A DNA stretch of 64,000 nucleotides. Source: Pasteurellaceae bacterium. GTDB taxonomy: Bacteria; Pseudomonadota; Gammaproteobacteria; Enterobacterales; Pasteurellaceae. The DNA lies in contig CAAEJV010000028.1 in NCBI GenBank assembly GCA_900756155.1, positions 62,001-126,000 on the forward strand. Reading direction: 5' to 3'. Positions 25,284 to 33,630 of this stretch are shown here, piece after piece (the first letter of the stretch is position 1; each line of letters begins with the position of its first letter). Made by a program: the position numbers and the translations under genes. A model generated the notes under the pieces. That model was not told the origin of the DNA. It was given only the letters and a program-made list of their open reading frames with translations, and made no database searches.

Positions 25284-27350
25284 ATGACAACCCAAAACTT
25301 CCTAGTAGAAATCGGCACAGAAGAGCTGCCACCAAAAGCTCTCAAAACATTAGCGACCTCTTTTGCGGATAACGTTGAGGCGGAATTAAACCAAGCAGGT
25401 TTATCATTCGACAAAATTGAATGGTTTGCGGCGCCGCGTCGTTTGGCGGTGAAAGTGTTGAACTTAGCCACACAACAACCGAGCAAAGAAATTGAAAAAC
25501 GCGGGCCTGCAGTGTCTGCAGCCTTTGATGCGGAAGGTAATCCAACTAAAGCGGCAGAAGGCTGGGCGCGCGGTTGCGGTATTACCGTTGAGCAAGCGGA
25601 GCGCATTGCGACTGATAAAGGTGAATGGTTAGTTCATCGTGCAAAAATTGAAGGTCAGCCGACCAAAAACTTGCTTAACGACATTGTGGCCAATGCGTTG
25701 GCGAAATTGCCAATTCCAAAGCCAATGCGTTGGGCTGACAAAACAGTGCAGTTTATTCGTCCAGTTCACACCGTGACTATGTTGTTAGGTGATGAGTTAA
25801 TTGAAGGCGAAATTTTAGGTGTGGCAAGTGCTCGCACTATTCGCGGTCACCGTTTCTTAGGCGAGAAAGAATTTGAAATTCAACATGCAGACCAATATCC
25901 GCAATTATTGCGTGAAAAAGGTTCTGTCGTAGCAGATTTCAATGAGCGTAAAGCAGAAATTTTGGCAAAATCTCAAGCAAAAGCGACCGCACTTGGTGGC
26001 GTGGCTGACATTGAAGAAAGCTTGCTTGAAGAAGTGACCTCATTGGTGGAATATCCAAACGTGTTAGCGGCAAAATTTGAAGAACGCTTCTTAGCGGTGC
26101 CTGCAGAAGCCTTGGTTTACACCATGAAAGGTGACCAAAAATATTTCCCGATTTATGATAAAGACGGCAAATTATTACCGCACTTTATTTTCGTATCTAA
26201 CATCAATCCTGAAGACCCAACGGCGATTATCGAAGGGAACGAAAAAGTGGTTCGTCCACGTTTAACCGATGCGGAATTCTTCTTTAAAACCGACTTAAAA
26301 CAAAAACTGGTTGATCGTTTACCACGTTTAGAAACCGTGTTATTCCAACAACAACTCGGTACATTAAAAGACAAAACTGACCGCATTGAACAACTTGCAG
26401 GCGAAATTGCAAAACAAATCGGTGCAGATGAAGCAAAGGCAAAACGTGCAGGCTTACTGTCAAAATGTGACTTAATGACCAACATGGTATTTGAATTCAC
26501 CGATACCCAAGGCGTGATGGGCATGCACTATGCTCGTCATGACGGTGAAGACGAAGAAGTCGCAGTGGCGTTAAACGAACAATATATGCCACGTTTTGCG
26601 GGTGATGAATTACCGAAATCCTTAGTGGCAAGTGCGGTCGCTTTAGCGGATAAATTTGACACCTTAACGGGTATCTTCGGCATTGGCCAAGCACCAAAAG
26701 GTAGCGCAGACCCATTTGCATTGCGTCGTGCGGCATTAGGTGCGTTACGTATTATCGTAGAGAAAAACTTACCACTTGATCTAGAAGATTTAGTGAAAAA
26801 ATCAGCCGCACTTTTCGGTGATAAACTCACGAACCAAAACGTGGTTGCCGATGTGGTGGACTTCATGCTTGGTCGTTTCCGTGCATGGTATCAAGATGAA
26901 GGCATTGCGGTGGATGTGATTCAAGCGGTATTAGCGCGTCGTCCAACTCGCCCTGCTGATTTTGATGCCCGTGTGCGTGCGGTATCACATTTCCGTACTT
27001 TAGATTCAGCAGAAGCGTTAGCGGCAGCTAATAAACGTGTAAGTAATATCTTAGCCAAAGCAGATGCTGCAATTGGCGAGATCAATTTGACTGCTTGTGT
27101 CGAGCCAGCAGAAAAAGCCCTTGCTGAAGCCGTACTTGCATTACGCACTGAAGTACAACCGCTTATCGCACAAGGCGATTACACCGCAGTATTAGATAAA
27201 TTAGCGAACTTACGCGCGCCAGTAGACAGTTTCTTTGATAACGTAATGGTAAATGCTGAAGATCCAGCATTACGCCAAAACCGCTTAGCGATTTTAAACA
27301 CGTTACAAGGTCTGTTCTTACAAGTGGCGGATATTTCGGTATTGCAATAA
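25284..27350 (+). CDS. glyS: glycyl-tRNA synthetase beta subunit
   Basis: Beta subunit of the bacterial alpha2-beta2 glycyl-tRNA synthetase; it binds tRNA-Gly and is needed for charging. 688 residues, normal length, with the conserved N-terminus FLVEIGTEELPPKAL and the middle segment KGSADPFALRRAALGALRI. Composition is typical of core genes (27 of 60 bases G or C at 26641-26700) and it carries three exact uptake sequences. It is separated from glyQ by about 3.7 kb, whereas in most relatives the two genes are close. Confidence 0.97.
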   Translation: MTTQNFLVEIGTEELPPKALKTLATSFADNVEAELNQAGLSFDKIEWFAAPRRLAVKVLNLATQQPSKEIEKRGPAVSAAFDAEGNPTKAAEGWARGCGITVEQAERIATDKGEWLVHRAKIEGQPTKNLLNDIVANALAKLPIPKPMRWADKTVQFIRPVHTVTMLLGDELIEGEILGVASARTIRGHRFLGEKEFEIQHADQYPQLLREKGSVVADFNERKAEILAKSQAKATALGGVADIEESLLEEVTSLVEYPNVLAAKFEERFLAVPAEALVYTMKGDQKYFPIYDKDGKLLPHFIFVSNINPEDPTAIIEGNEKVVRPRLTDAEFFFKTDLKQKLVDRLPRLETVLFQQQLGTLKDKTDRIEQLAGEIAKQIGADEAKAKRAGLLSKCDLMTNMVFEFTDTQGVMGMHYARHDGEDEEVAVALNEQYMPRFAGDELPKSLVASAVALADKFDTLTGIFGIGQAPKGSADPFALRRAALGALRIIVEKNLPLDLEDLVKKSAALFGDKLTNQNVVADVVDFMLGRFRAWYQDEGIAVDVIQAVLARRPTRPADFDARVRAVSHFRTLDSAEALAAANKRVSNILAKADAAIGEINLTACVEPAEKALAEAVLALRTEVQPLIAQGDYTAVLDKLANLRAPVDSFFDNVMVNAEDPALRQNRLAILNTLQGLFLQVADISVLQ

Positions 27351-27361
27351 TAGATCTAAAA

Positions 27362-27394
27362 AGGATGGTCAATTTTCAAACGACCATCCTTTTG
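27362..27394 (+). terminator. glyS terminator
   Basis: Stem AGGATGGTC/GACCATCCT with an 11-base loop and a following T run. Confidence 0.85.
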
Positions 27395-27398
27395 TATA

Positions 27399-27427
27399 TA
27401 GACTTCAACGGATTATTTCTCTATAAT
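27399..27427 (+). promoter_or_regulatory. tRNA promoter
   Basis: TAGACT at 27399-27404 and a perfect TATAAT at 27422-27427 with a 17-base spacer, 12 bases before the tRNA 5' end. It shows the tRNA has its own transcription unit after the glyS terminator. Confidence 0.65.
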
Positions 27428-27439
27428 CACCCGCACTTT

Positions 27440-27516
27440 CCCCCCTTAGCTCAGTCGGTTAGAGCAGGCGACTCATAATCGCTTGGTCACTGGTTCAAGT
27501 CCGGTAGGGGGGACCA
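27440..27516 (+). tRNA. ileX: tRNA-Ile2 (CAT anticodon, lysidine-modified)
   Basis: 77 bases with encoded CCA. Acceptor stem CCCCCCT/AGGGGGG, D-arm GCTC/GAGC, anticodon stem GGCGA/TCGCT with loop CTCATAA, T-arm ACTGG/CCGGT with TTCAAGT loop. The body from the D-arm to the anticodon arm is nearly that of E. coli ileX, not of elongator or initiator tRNA-Met, so the C34 is expected to become lysidine by TilS and read AUA codons. C1-G72 is paired, which excludes an initiator. Confidence 0.88.
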
Positions 27517-27523
27517 TTCACAG

Positions 27524-27548
27524 AGATCGCATTAGGCGGTCTTTTTTA
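27524..27548 (+). terminator. tRNA terminator
   Basis: Stem AGATCGC/GCGGTCT (one wobble) with a five-base loop and a T run immediately downstream. It also lies between converging tRNA and kdkA. Confidence 0.75.
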
Positions 27549-28295
27549 TTGCCTTTCTCTGATGCGTTTTAGGTTGTTATATCCTTTCAATAATTCAGCC
27601 CAATTTTCTTCATTGAATTGAATATTCATTCTGCCGACTTCTTTGACAAAAGAGCGGTGTAATCTTTCTAAGTTGCTTTGTTTCCAAAAATCGCCTGATT
27701 TTTGACCGCACTTATCGAAATCAATGAGCCAACATTTTTGTTCATTTCCAAGTTGTTGAACGAGAATATTGTGAGCGTTGAGATCCGTATGGCAAATTTG
27801 TAAATCATGTAACTGGCGAATTAATTTACCAATGGCTTGCCAGATATCATTCGGTAGCTGCTGGGTTTGCAAAAGTGCGGTCAGATCCTGGGCATTTTCG
27901 ATCTTTTCAATCAATATATCCGCTTGGTAGCAAATACCTAATTTGCCTTTTTTAACACGTGCAGCAATCGGTTTGGGTACGGCTACACCTGCTTGATGGA
28001 GTTGATTTAAAAGCTGAAATTCCGCCACGCTGCGAGTTTCAGTAAATGATTGAAAACGATAGCGATCTTTGTTGAATTTTCCCCATAAACCACCGCGATA
28101 ATAGTGACGAAGGGATGTATTTACACCAAACAGATCTTTTGTATCCAGGAAGTAGGTTGTGCCACGTCCTTTGGCTGAACCGGTAATACGTTGTTGTTTT
28201 TCCCAAAACGCCGATTCAAAAAATAAAGCGGGCTCCGTTGGTTTTTCCGTGAGATTAAAAAGAAAGAATTGATTATCTTGTTGGAATTCAAGCAT
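27546..28295 (-). CDS. kdkA: 3-deoxy-D-manno-octulosonic acid kinase
   Basis: Phosphorylates the single Kdo on lipid A at O4, a Haemophilus feature of the lipooligosaccharide inner core. 249 residues with a protein-kinase-like fold: the catalytic loop is LQICHTDLNAHNILVQ and the metal-binding WLIDFDKCG follows. The neighbour opsX, divergently transcribed, adds the first heptose to this phosphorylated Kdo, matching H. influenzae gene order. Two exact uptake sequences lie inside the gene. Confidence 0.93.
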   Translation of the reverse strand: MLEFQQDNQFFLFNLTEKPTEPALFFESAFWEKQQRITGSAKGRGTTYFLDTKDLFGVNTSLRHYYRGGLWGKFNKDRYRFQSFTETRSVAEFQLLNQLHQAGVAVPKPIAARVKKGKLGICYQADILIEKIENAQDLTALLQTQQLPNDIWQAIGKLIRQLHDLQICHTDLNAHNILVQQLGNEQKCWLIDFDKCGQKSGDFWKQSNLERLHRSFVKEVGRMNIQFNEENWAELLKGYNNLKRIRERQ

Positions 28296-28372
28296 TTTAG
28301 TTGAACCGAATAATAGAAAATGCTCTCATTCTACTTTAAAATAGGTGGAAATTAAATGCGCGAGGAACTCAA

Positions 28373-29428
28373 ATGTCCCATTCTCCACTTTTTACCTCTC
28401 CCCCTAAATCACTTTGTATTTTGCGTTTGTCTGCGGTGGGTGATGTTTGCCATGCACTTGCGGTGGTACAACATATTCAACGTTATTGGCCGCAAACAAA
28501 ATTAACGTGGATTGTGGGTAAAACAGAAATGGGCTTGCTTTCTGGTATAGAAGGCGTGGAACTTGTTCCTTACGATAAAAAGAGCGGTTGGAAAGGCGTA
28601 TGGAATTTATGGATGTTTTTGAAAAATAATCAATTTGATGCGCTTTTGAATATGCAGACGGCATTTCGTGCTTCTATTATCTCTCTTGGTATTCAAGCGA
28701 AATATAAAATTGGGTTTGGCAAAAAACGTTCTCGAGAAGGGCAGTGGTTGTTTGTGAATCGTCGAGTTCAAGATCCTGAAACGCCTCATGTACTAGATGG
28801 TTTCATGGCTTTTGCAGATTATCTTGGTGTACCACCGGCAGAGATGCTTTCTTGGCAATTGGCAATTTCTGATTCAGATCGAGAATATGCCAAACAGTTT
28901 ATTGATCCTACACGTAAAAATCTGATTATTTCCCCTTGTTCTAGTAAAGTCGAGAAAGATTGGTTGATTAAACGTTACGCGGAGGTGGCGAACATTGCTC
29001 ATCAACATAATGTGAATGTAATTTTTTGTAGCTCGCCGGCAAAACGTGAATTAGATATGGTGAAAAAAATTACCGCACTTTGTGACTTTCAACCGGTTGA
29101 TGCTTCAGGAAAAACCAGTTTGAAACAACTTGCTGCATTAATTCATCAAGCAAATTTAGTCATCTCGCCTGATTCTGGGCCCGCTCATATCGCGACCACG
29201 CAAGGAACACCTGTCATTGGATTGTATGCCTATCATAATCCATTGCGCACCGCGCCTTATCATAATCTGGATAATGTGGTGTCAGTATATGAAGAAAATG
29301 TGCAAAAAGAACAAGGAAAACCTTCATGTGAATTACCTTGGGCAACAAAATTAAAAGGCAAAAATTTAATGGCTGAAATTCAGGTAGAGCAAGTGGTAGC
29401 TCAGATGAGAGCGTTGAATTTATTTTAA
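28373..29428 (+). CDS. opsX: lipopolysaccharide heptosyltransferase I
   Basis: Adds the first L-glycero-D-manno-heptose to Kdo in the inner core; GT9 family, acting at the cytoplasmic face of the inner membrane. 351 residues. ILRLSAVGDVCHALAVVQHI is the conserved N-terminus with the catalytic acidic residue, and SPDSGPAHIATTQGTPVIGLY is the C-terminal ADP-heptose-binding region. Divergent from kdkA with a 77-base gap that must hold both promoters. An uptake sequence follows the stop codon closely. Confidence 0.92.
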   Translation: MSHSPLFTSPPKSLCILRLSAVGDVCHALAVVQHIQRYWPQTKLTWIVGKTEMGLLSGIEGVELVPYDKKSGWKGVWNLWMFLKNNQFDALLNMQTAFRASIISLGIQAKYKIGFGKKRSREGQWLFVNRRVQDPETPHVLDGFMAFADYLGVPPAEMLSWQLAISDSDREYAKQFIDPTRKNLIISPCSSKVEKDWLIKRYAEVANIAHQHNVNVIFCSSPAKRELDMVKKITALCDFQPVDASGKTSLKQLAALIHQANLVISPDSGPAHIATTQGTPVIGLYAYHNPLRTAPYHNLDNVVSVYEENVQKEQGKPSCELPWATKLKGKNLMAEIQVEQVVAQMRALNLF

Positions 29429-29454
29429 AGTGCGGTCAATTTTAGAGATAAAAA

Positions 29455-29472
29455 AGCCCTCAAATGAGGGCT
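29455..29472 (-). terminator. terminator of the AhpD-like gene
   Basis: Stem AGCCCTC/GAGGGCT with a four-base loop. The T run is on the minus strand, so it terminates the gene at 29499-29843. Confidence 0.8.
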
Positions 29473-29498
29473 AAAAGAATCATAAAGTTCCTTGCGAA

Positions 29499-29843
29499 TT
29501 ATTCGCCTTTTTGTGCGTTGTAAGCTTCTAATGCACGAAGAGAGTAGGTGTAAGCTGCACCTGCATTTAATGCGATAGACATCGCTAATGCTGCTGCCAC
29601 TTCTTCTTCAGTTGCACCTGCTTTCACTGCTTCATCAGCGTGCACGCCAATGCAGCTTTCACAACGTGTTGTTACTGCAACTGCTAATGCAATTAATTCA
29701 CGGGTTTTGGCATCTAATACGTTACCTTCTGCCGCCGCCGCACCTAATGCGCCATAAGCTTGTAACATTTTAGGGTATTTTTTACCTAATGCACCGAATG
29801 ATTTTTTAACGTGTGCTACATCATTTTTCCAATCTGCAAACAT
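29499..29843 (-). CDS. carboxymuconolactone decarboxylase/AhpD-family protein
   Basis: 114-residue helical protein of the AhpD-like family. The redox motif CESC is followed by IGVHADEAVKAGATEEEV, the classic CxxC-x3-His arrangement for alkylhydroperoxidase activity. It may reduce peroxides or organic oxidants with a thiol partner. It is divergent from the AraC-type regulator gene, which probably controls it, as in the HI1051-HI1053 group of H. influenzae. Good AAGGAG ribosome site. Confidence 0.88.
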   Translation of the reverse strand: MFADWKNDVAHVKKSFGALGKKYPKMLQAYGALGAAAAEGNVLDAKTRELIALAVAVTTRCESCIGVHADEAVKAGATEEEVAAALAMSIALNAGAAYTYSLRALEAYNAQKGE

Positions 29844-29946
29844 TGTTTTTCTCCTTAAATTTAGTACAAATTTCGAGAGGAATTATAAGCAGATTAGCGT
29901 ATGATACTTGTCAAATTGTCTTAACTTTTAGACGGAAAATCTCACA

Positions 29947-30837
29947 ATGGATTATTTAGATAAATTAACTCAGCTGGCGCAAGTGCGAGGGGAAATTAAT
30001 ATTCGCTGCTTGTTTCAAGGGGATTGGCAAGTTGAACATCAGCCTGATGCGGCGGAATATCAAGGTTTATTTCATTTAATCGAGCAAGGTGAGTGTTGGG
30101 TAACCTTGGCGGGAAAACAATTTCATTTGAAAAAAGGCGATCTCTTTTTTCTCCCTCAAAATCGACCGCACTTTTTGGGCAGTTCTCAACAAAAAAGAGA
30201 GAATAGCCTACAGAGAGAGCAATCAAATGCACTTTTTCATGTTCATCAAATAGGGGCCGGTACGCCCGATCTGAAGATGTTTTGTGGGACGTTTTATTAT
30301 CAAAAACCGTCATTATTAATTGAGTCGTTACCAGATTATTTGCATCTTTCGCTGCAAAATACACCTGTACAGCCCTTGGTTTCACTTTTTTTACAAGAAG
30401 CCGAGAAACCGGAGCAAGGCACAAAATCGGTGGTTGATGCGCTATCAAATGTGTTGTTTATTTATATTTTGCGTCATGCTCAGCAAATAGGTTTGCTCAA
30501 TCAAGGCTTATTGGCCGCGTTGCAGGATAAAAGGCTGAATCAAGTCCTTGAAAAAATCCTGTTTTCACCTCAATTAGATTGGAATATTGAGCAATTAGCA
30601 GAGTTGGCTTCCATGTCTCGTGCGACCTTTATGCGGATCTTTCAACAGCAACTCGGGATGCCACCAGGAAAATTTCTCACACAAGTACGGTTAGAAATGG
30701 CGGCTGTTTTATTGAAAAATACGCAAAAGACCATTTTGGCAATCGCCCTTGAAGTAGGGTATCAATCAGAAGCACATTTTAGTAAGGCGTTTAAAGCAAT
30801 TTATGGGCTTTCACCAAGCCAATTTCGCAAAACTTAG
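29947..30837 (+). CDS. AraC-family transcriptional regulator
   Basis: 296 residues: an N-terminal cupin-type sensing domain (GEINIRCLFQGDWQVEHQ; HLKKGDLFFLPQNRPHFL) and a C-terminal pair of helix-turn-helix motifs (IEQLAELASMSRATFMRIFQ and ILAIALEVGYQSEAHFSKAF). Likely controls the divergent AhpD-like gene and/or the ABC exporter that follows. The ligand is unknown. An uptake sequence interrupts the linker of the cupin domain (30165-30173). Confidence 0.88.
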   Translation: MDYLDKLTQLAQVRGEINIRCLFQGDWQVEHQPDAAEYQGLFHLIEQGECWVTLAGKQFHLKKGDLFFLPQNRPHFLGSSQQKRENSLQREQSNALFHVHQIGAGTPDLKMFCGTFYYQKPSLLIESLPDYLHLSLQNTPVQPLVSLFLQEAEKPEQGTKSVVDALSNVLFIYILRHAQQIGLLNQGLLAALQDKRLNQVLEKILFSPQLDWNIEQLAELASMSRATFMRIFQQQLGMPPGKFLTQVRLEMAAVLLKNTQKTILAIALEVGYQSEAHFSKAFKAIYGLSPSQFRKT

Positions 30838-30913
30838 CCCATCGTTTAAAATTTGCGCTATAATGACCGCACTTTAGGCGGCTCTGTTGCCTTTAATTTT
30901 TTAAGGTATTGTT

Positions 30914-32758
30914 ATGTTTAATAAAATATTTTCATGGTTTGAAAACCGTTTAAATCCTTATCCGAAAAGCAATCCAACGACGCCTGAAAAAGGCTTGTTC
31001 CGTTTTATTTGGTCAAGCATTGATGGTATGAAAGGTTGGATCTTTTTACTCGCGGTATTGACGGTCGGTACTGGTGTGATGGAAGCCTTACTTTTCCAAT
31101 TTATGGGATTATTGGTAGATTGGCTCGGCGCTTATTCACCAACCACACTTTGGCAAGAAAAAGGGCATTTACTCGCCGGTATGGCAGCCTTGCTTATTTT
31201 CAGTATTGTATGGTCATTTGTGGGCGTGAATGTGCGCTTACAAACGCTACAAGGGGTGTTCCCAATGCGTTTGCGTTGGAATTTCCACCGTTTGATGCTA
31301 GGACAAAGCTTAAGTTTCTACCAAGATGAATTTGCAGGCCGTGTATCGGCGAAAGTGATGCAAACCGCCCTTGCAGTGCGTGATACCGTCATGACCATTG
31401 CGGATATGTTGGTGTATGTTGCCGTCTATTTTATTACTTCAGGTTTGGTGCTTGCAGCTTTAGATACTTGGTTTTTAGTGCCGTTTTTCTTATGGATTGT
31501 GGCATTTGTGACTATTTTACGTTTGCTTATTCCTCGTTTATCGAAAACAGCACAACGACAAGCCGATGCACGATCTTTAATGACAGGACGTATTACGGAT
31601 GCTTACTCAAATATTGCAACGGTAAAACTATTTTCACATGATGCGAGAGAAGCGAATTATGCGAAACGTTCCATGGAAGAATTTATGGTCATCGTGCATG
31701 CACAAATGCGTTTGGCGAGTTCATTAGATACCTTAACTTATGCAACCAATATCTTCTTAACGTTAAGTACTGCGATTTTAGGTGTGGTGTTATGGCAAAA
31801 CGGTCAAGTCGGTGTGGGGGCGGTGGCGACTGCAACTGCGATGGCGTTACGTGTAAATGCTCTTTCTCGTTGGATTATGTGGGAGTCTGCTCGCTTATTT
31901 GAAAATATCGGGACAGTGAATGATGGTATGGCAACGCTAACCAAACCGCATACCATTGTCGATAAGCCAAATTGTGTTGCATTAGAAGTGAAACAAGGTG
32001 AAATCAAATTTAACGATATTTCGTTTGCCTATTATCCGAATAAACCGTTGCTTAACCATTTTAATCTCACCATTAAACCAGGCGAAAAAGTGGGCTTAAT
32101 TGGTCGTTCTGGTGCCGGTAAATCAACCATTGTGAATTTACTTCTACGTTTCTACGAAGCGCAAGAAGGTTCAATTACCATTGATGGTCAAAATGTTTTA
32201 GATGTAAGCCAAGAAAGCCTTCGTAGTCAGATTGGTCTTGTAACACAAGATACCTCGCTTTTACACCGTTCTGTTCGCGATAACATCATTTATGGTCGCC
32301 CAACAGCGACAGATGAAGAAATGATAAATGCAGCTAAACGTGCCGAAGCAGCCGATTTCATTCCTTATCTCAGCGATGCTCAAGGTAGAAAAGGCTATGA
32401 TGCTTATGTTGGTGAACGTGGGGTGAAACTATCTGGTGGTCAACGTCAACGTATAGCCATTGCGCGTGTCATGTTAAAAGATGCGCCAATTTTACTGTTG
32501 GATGAAGCGACCAGTGCGCTAGACTCTGAAGTAGAAGTGGCGATCCAAGAAAGTCTCGACAAGATGATGGAAAATAAAACAGTTATTGCCATCGCTCACC
32601 GTTTATCCACTATTGCGGCAATGGATCGTTTAATTGTGTTAGATAAAGGACAAATTGTCGAGCAAGGGACTCACGCAGAGTTGCTCGAACAAAATGGCCT
32701 TTATGCTCGACTTTGGAAACACCAAAGTGGTGGCTTCTTGAGTGAGCATGCCGAGTAA
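30914..32758 (+). CDS. ABC exporter, fused permease-ATPase
   Basis: 614-residue type IV ABC half-transporter. Six membrane spans occupy residues about 35-320, and the C-terminal nucleotide-binding domain shows GRSGAGKST (Walker A), LSGGQRQRIAIARVML (signature) and ILLLDEATSALDSE (Walker B). It probably acts as a homodimer to export lipids, peptides or drugs; the substrate is not evident. Gene order AhpD-like, AraC, exporter resembles H. influenzae HI1053-HI1051. Confidence 0.88.
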   Translation: MFNKIFSWFENRLNPYPKSNPTTPEKGLFRFIWSSIDGMKGWIFLLAVLTVGTGVMEALLFQFMGLLVDWLGAYSPTTLWQEKGHLLAGMAALLIFSIVWSFVGVNVRLQTLQGVFPMRLRWNFHRLMLGQSLSFYQDEFAGRVSAKVMQTALAVRDTVMTIADMLVYVAVYFITSGLVLAALDTWFLVPFFLWIVAFVTILRLLIPRLSKTAQRQADARSLMTGRITDAYSNIATVKLFSHDAREANYAKRSMEEFMVIVHAQMRLASSLDTLTYATNIFLTLSTAILGVVLWQNGQVGVGAVATATAMALRVNALSRWIMWESARLFENIGTVNDGMATLTKPHTIVDKPNCVALEVKQGEIKFNDISFAYYPNKPLLNHFNLTIKPGEKVGLIGRSGAGKSTIVNLLLRFYEAQEGSITIDGQNVLDVSQESLRSQIGLVTQDTSLLHRSVRDNIIYGRPTATDEEMINAAKRAEAADFIPYLSDAQGRKGYDAYVGERGVKLSGGQRQRIAIARVMLKDAPILLLDEATSALDSEVEVAIQESLDKMMENKTVIAIAHRLSTIAAMDRLIVLDKGQIVEQGTHAELLEQNGLYARLWKHQSGGFLSEHAE

Positions 32759-32853
32759 AACACAGGAAAAAATGACTGCACTTTGCAAAGGTGTAAATCT
32801 TGAGAGAGTTTAGATAGAGATTGAACTTTTCTCATAATTAGTGCGAATTTCCT

Positions 32854-32882
32854 TTGACTATTTTATTGACAACAGGTAATAT
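32854..32882 (+). promoter_or_regulatory. putative yceD promoter giving an almost leaderless message
   Basis: TTGACT at 32854-32859 and TAATAT at 32877-32882 with a 17-base spacer. The start point expected about seven bases after the -10 element is only two or three bases before the yceD ATG. There is no ribosome site between. Confidence 0.45.
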
Positions 32883-32891
32883 TCGCACCCT

Positions 32892-33416
32892 ATGCAAAAG
32901 GTAAAACTACCCCTAACCGTTGATCCGGTTAAAGACGCTCAACAAAGAATTGATTATGATGGTTATTATACCGCTAGTCAGTTAGTGCGTTTAGCTGAAT
33001 CTACGGGGAAAGTGCTCAGCGATGCACAGGTAACATTATCGTTTTATATTGATCCACAAAAATTAGTGGTGATGAAAGGGCAAGTACAAGTTGATGTTGA
33101 ATTAGAGTGTCAACGTTGTGGCGAGCCATTCAAACAAACATTGGAATGTCATTTTATGTATAGTCCAGTGGCTAATTGGGATCAGGCTGATGACTTGCCG
33201 GAAATTTATGAGCCAATCGAATTTAATGAGTTTGGTGAAATAGATTTACTTGGTGCAGTGGAAGACGAACTTATTTTAGCTCTACCGCTTGTCCCAATGC
33301 ATTCATCTGAACACTGTGAAGTGTCCGCGCACGAACAGGTTTTTGGCGAATTGCCTGAAGAATTGGCAAAAAAACCGAACCCGTTCGCTGTATTAGCTAA
33401 TTTAAAGCAAAAGTAA
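32892..33416 (+). CDS. yceD: YceD family protein (DUF177), 23S rRNA accumulation protein
   Basis: 174 residues, aligned from the first codon with E. coli YceD (MQKVKLPLT), which supports this start despite no ribosome site. The zinc-like segment LECQRCGEPF is conserved. The family is linked to 23S rRNA processing and ribosome assembly, and the gene precedes rpmF in most gammaproteobacteria. First gene of the rpmF-plsX-fab cluster. Confidence 0.9.
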   Translation: MQKVKLPLTVDPVKDAQQRIDYDGYYTASQLVRLAESTGKVLSDAQVTLSFYIDPQKLVVMKGQVQVDVELECQRCGEPFKQTLECHFMYSPVANWDQADDLPEIYEPIEFNEFGEIDLLGAVEDELILALPLVPMHSSEHCEVSAHEQVFGELPEELAKKPNPFAVLANLKQK

Positions 33417-33438
33417 ATTAAATTTAGGAGTATAGCCA

Positions 33439-33609
33439 ATGGCTGTTCAACAAAACAAAAAATCTCGTTCACGTCGTGATATGCGTCGTTCACACGATGC
33501 ATTAACTACTGCTGCAGTATCAGTGGATAAAGCAAGCGGTGAAACTCACTTACGCCACCACGTAACTGCTGACGGTTACTACCGTGGTCGCAAAGTGATC
33601 AATAAGTAA
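33439..33609 (+). CDS. rpmF: 50S ribosomal protein L32
   Basis: 56 codons starting [20 protein letters not shown] and ending GRKVINK, the full L32 length. A good TAGGAG ribosome site lies ahead. It is a component of the large subunit near the peptidyl-transferase region. The intact four-cysteine zinc motif of some L32 proteins is absent, as is usual for this family branch. Co-transcribed with yceD and plsX. Confidence 0.97.
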
Positions 33610-33630
33610 TTTCACTTATAAGGTATTCAC

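Noticed and set aside
25193..25606. 137-codon minus-strand open frame overlapping element B and glyS
   Set aside because: It is a shadow of glyS in another frame; glyS is full length and conserved.
26497..26866. Minus-strand open frames inside glyS
   Set aside because: They mirror the codon pattern of glyS and show no ribosome site or family resemblance.
27440..27516. tRNA-Met as the identity of the CAT tRNA
   Set aside because: The body matches ileX-type tRNA-Ile2 closely, and C1-G72 pairs, so neither initiator nor elongator Met fits best.
29890..29930. TTGACA/TATAAT promoter pair for the AhpD-like gene on the minus strand
   Set aside because: The two hexamers are about 21 bases apart, too far for a confident sigma-70 promoter.
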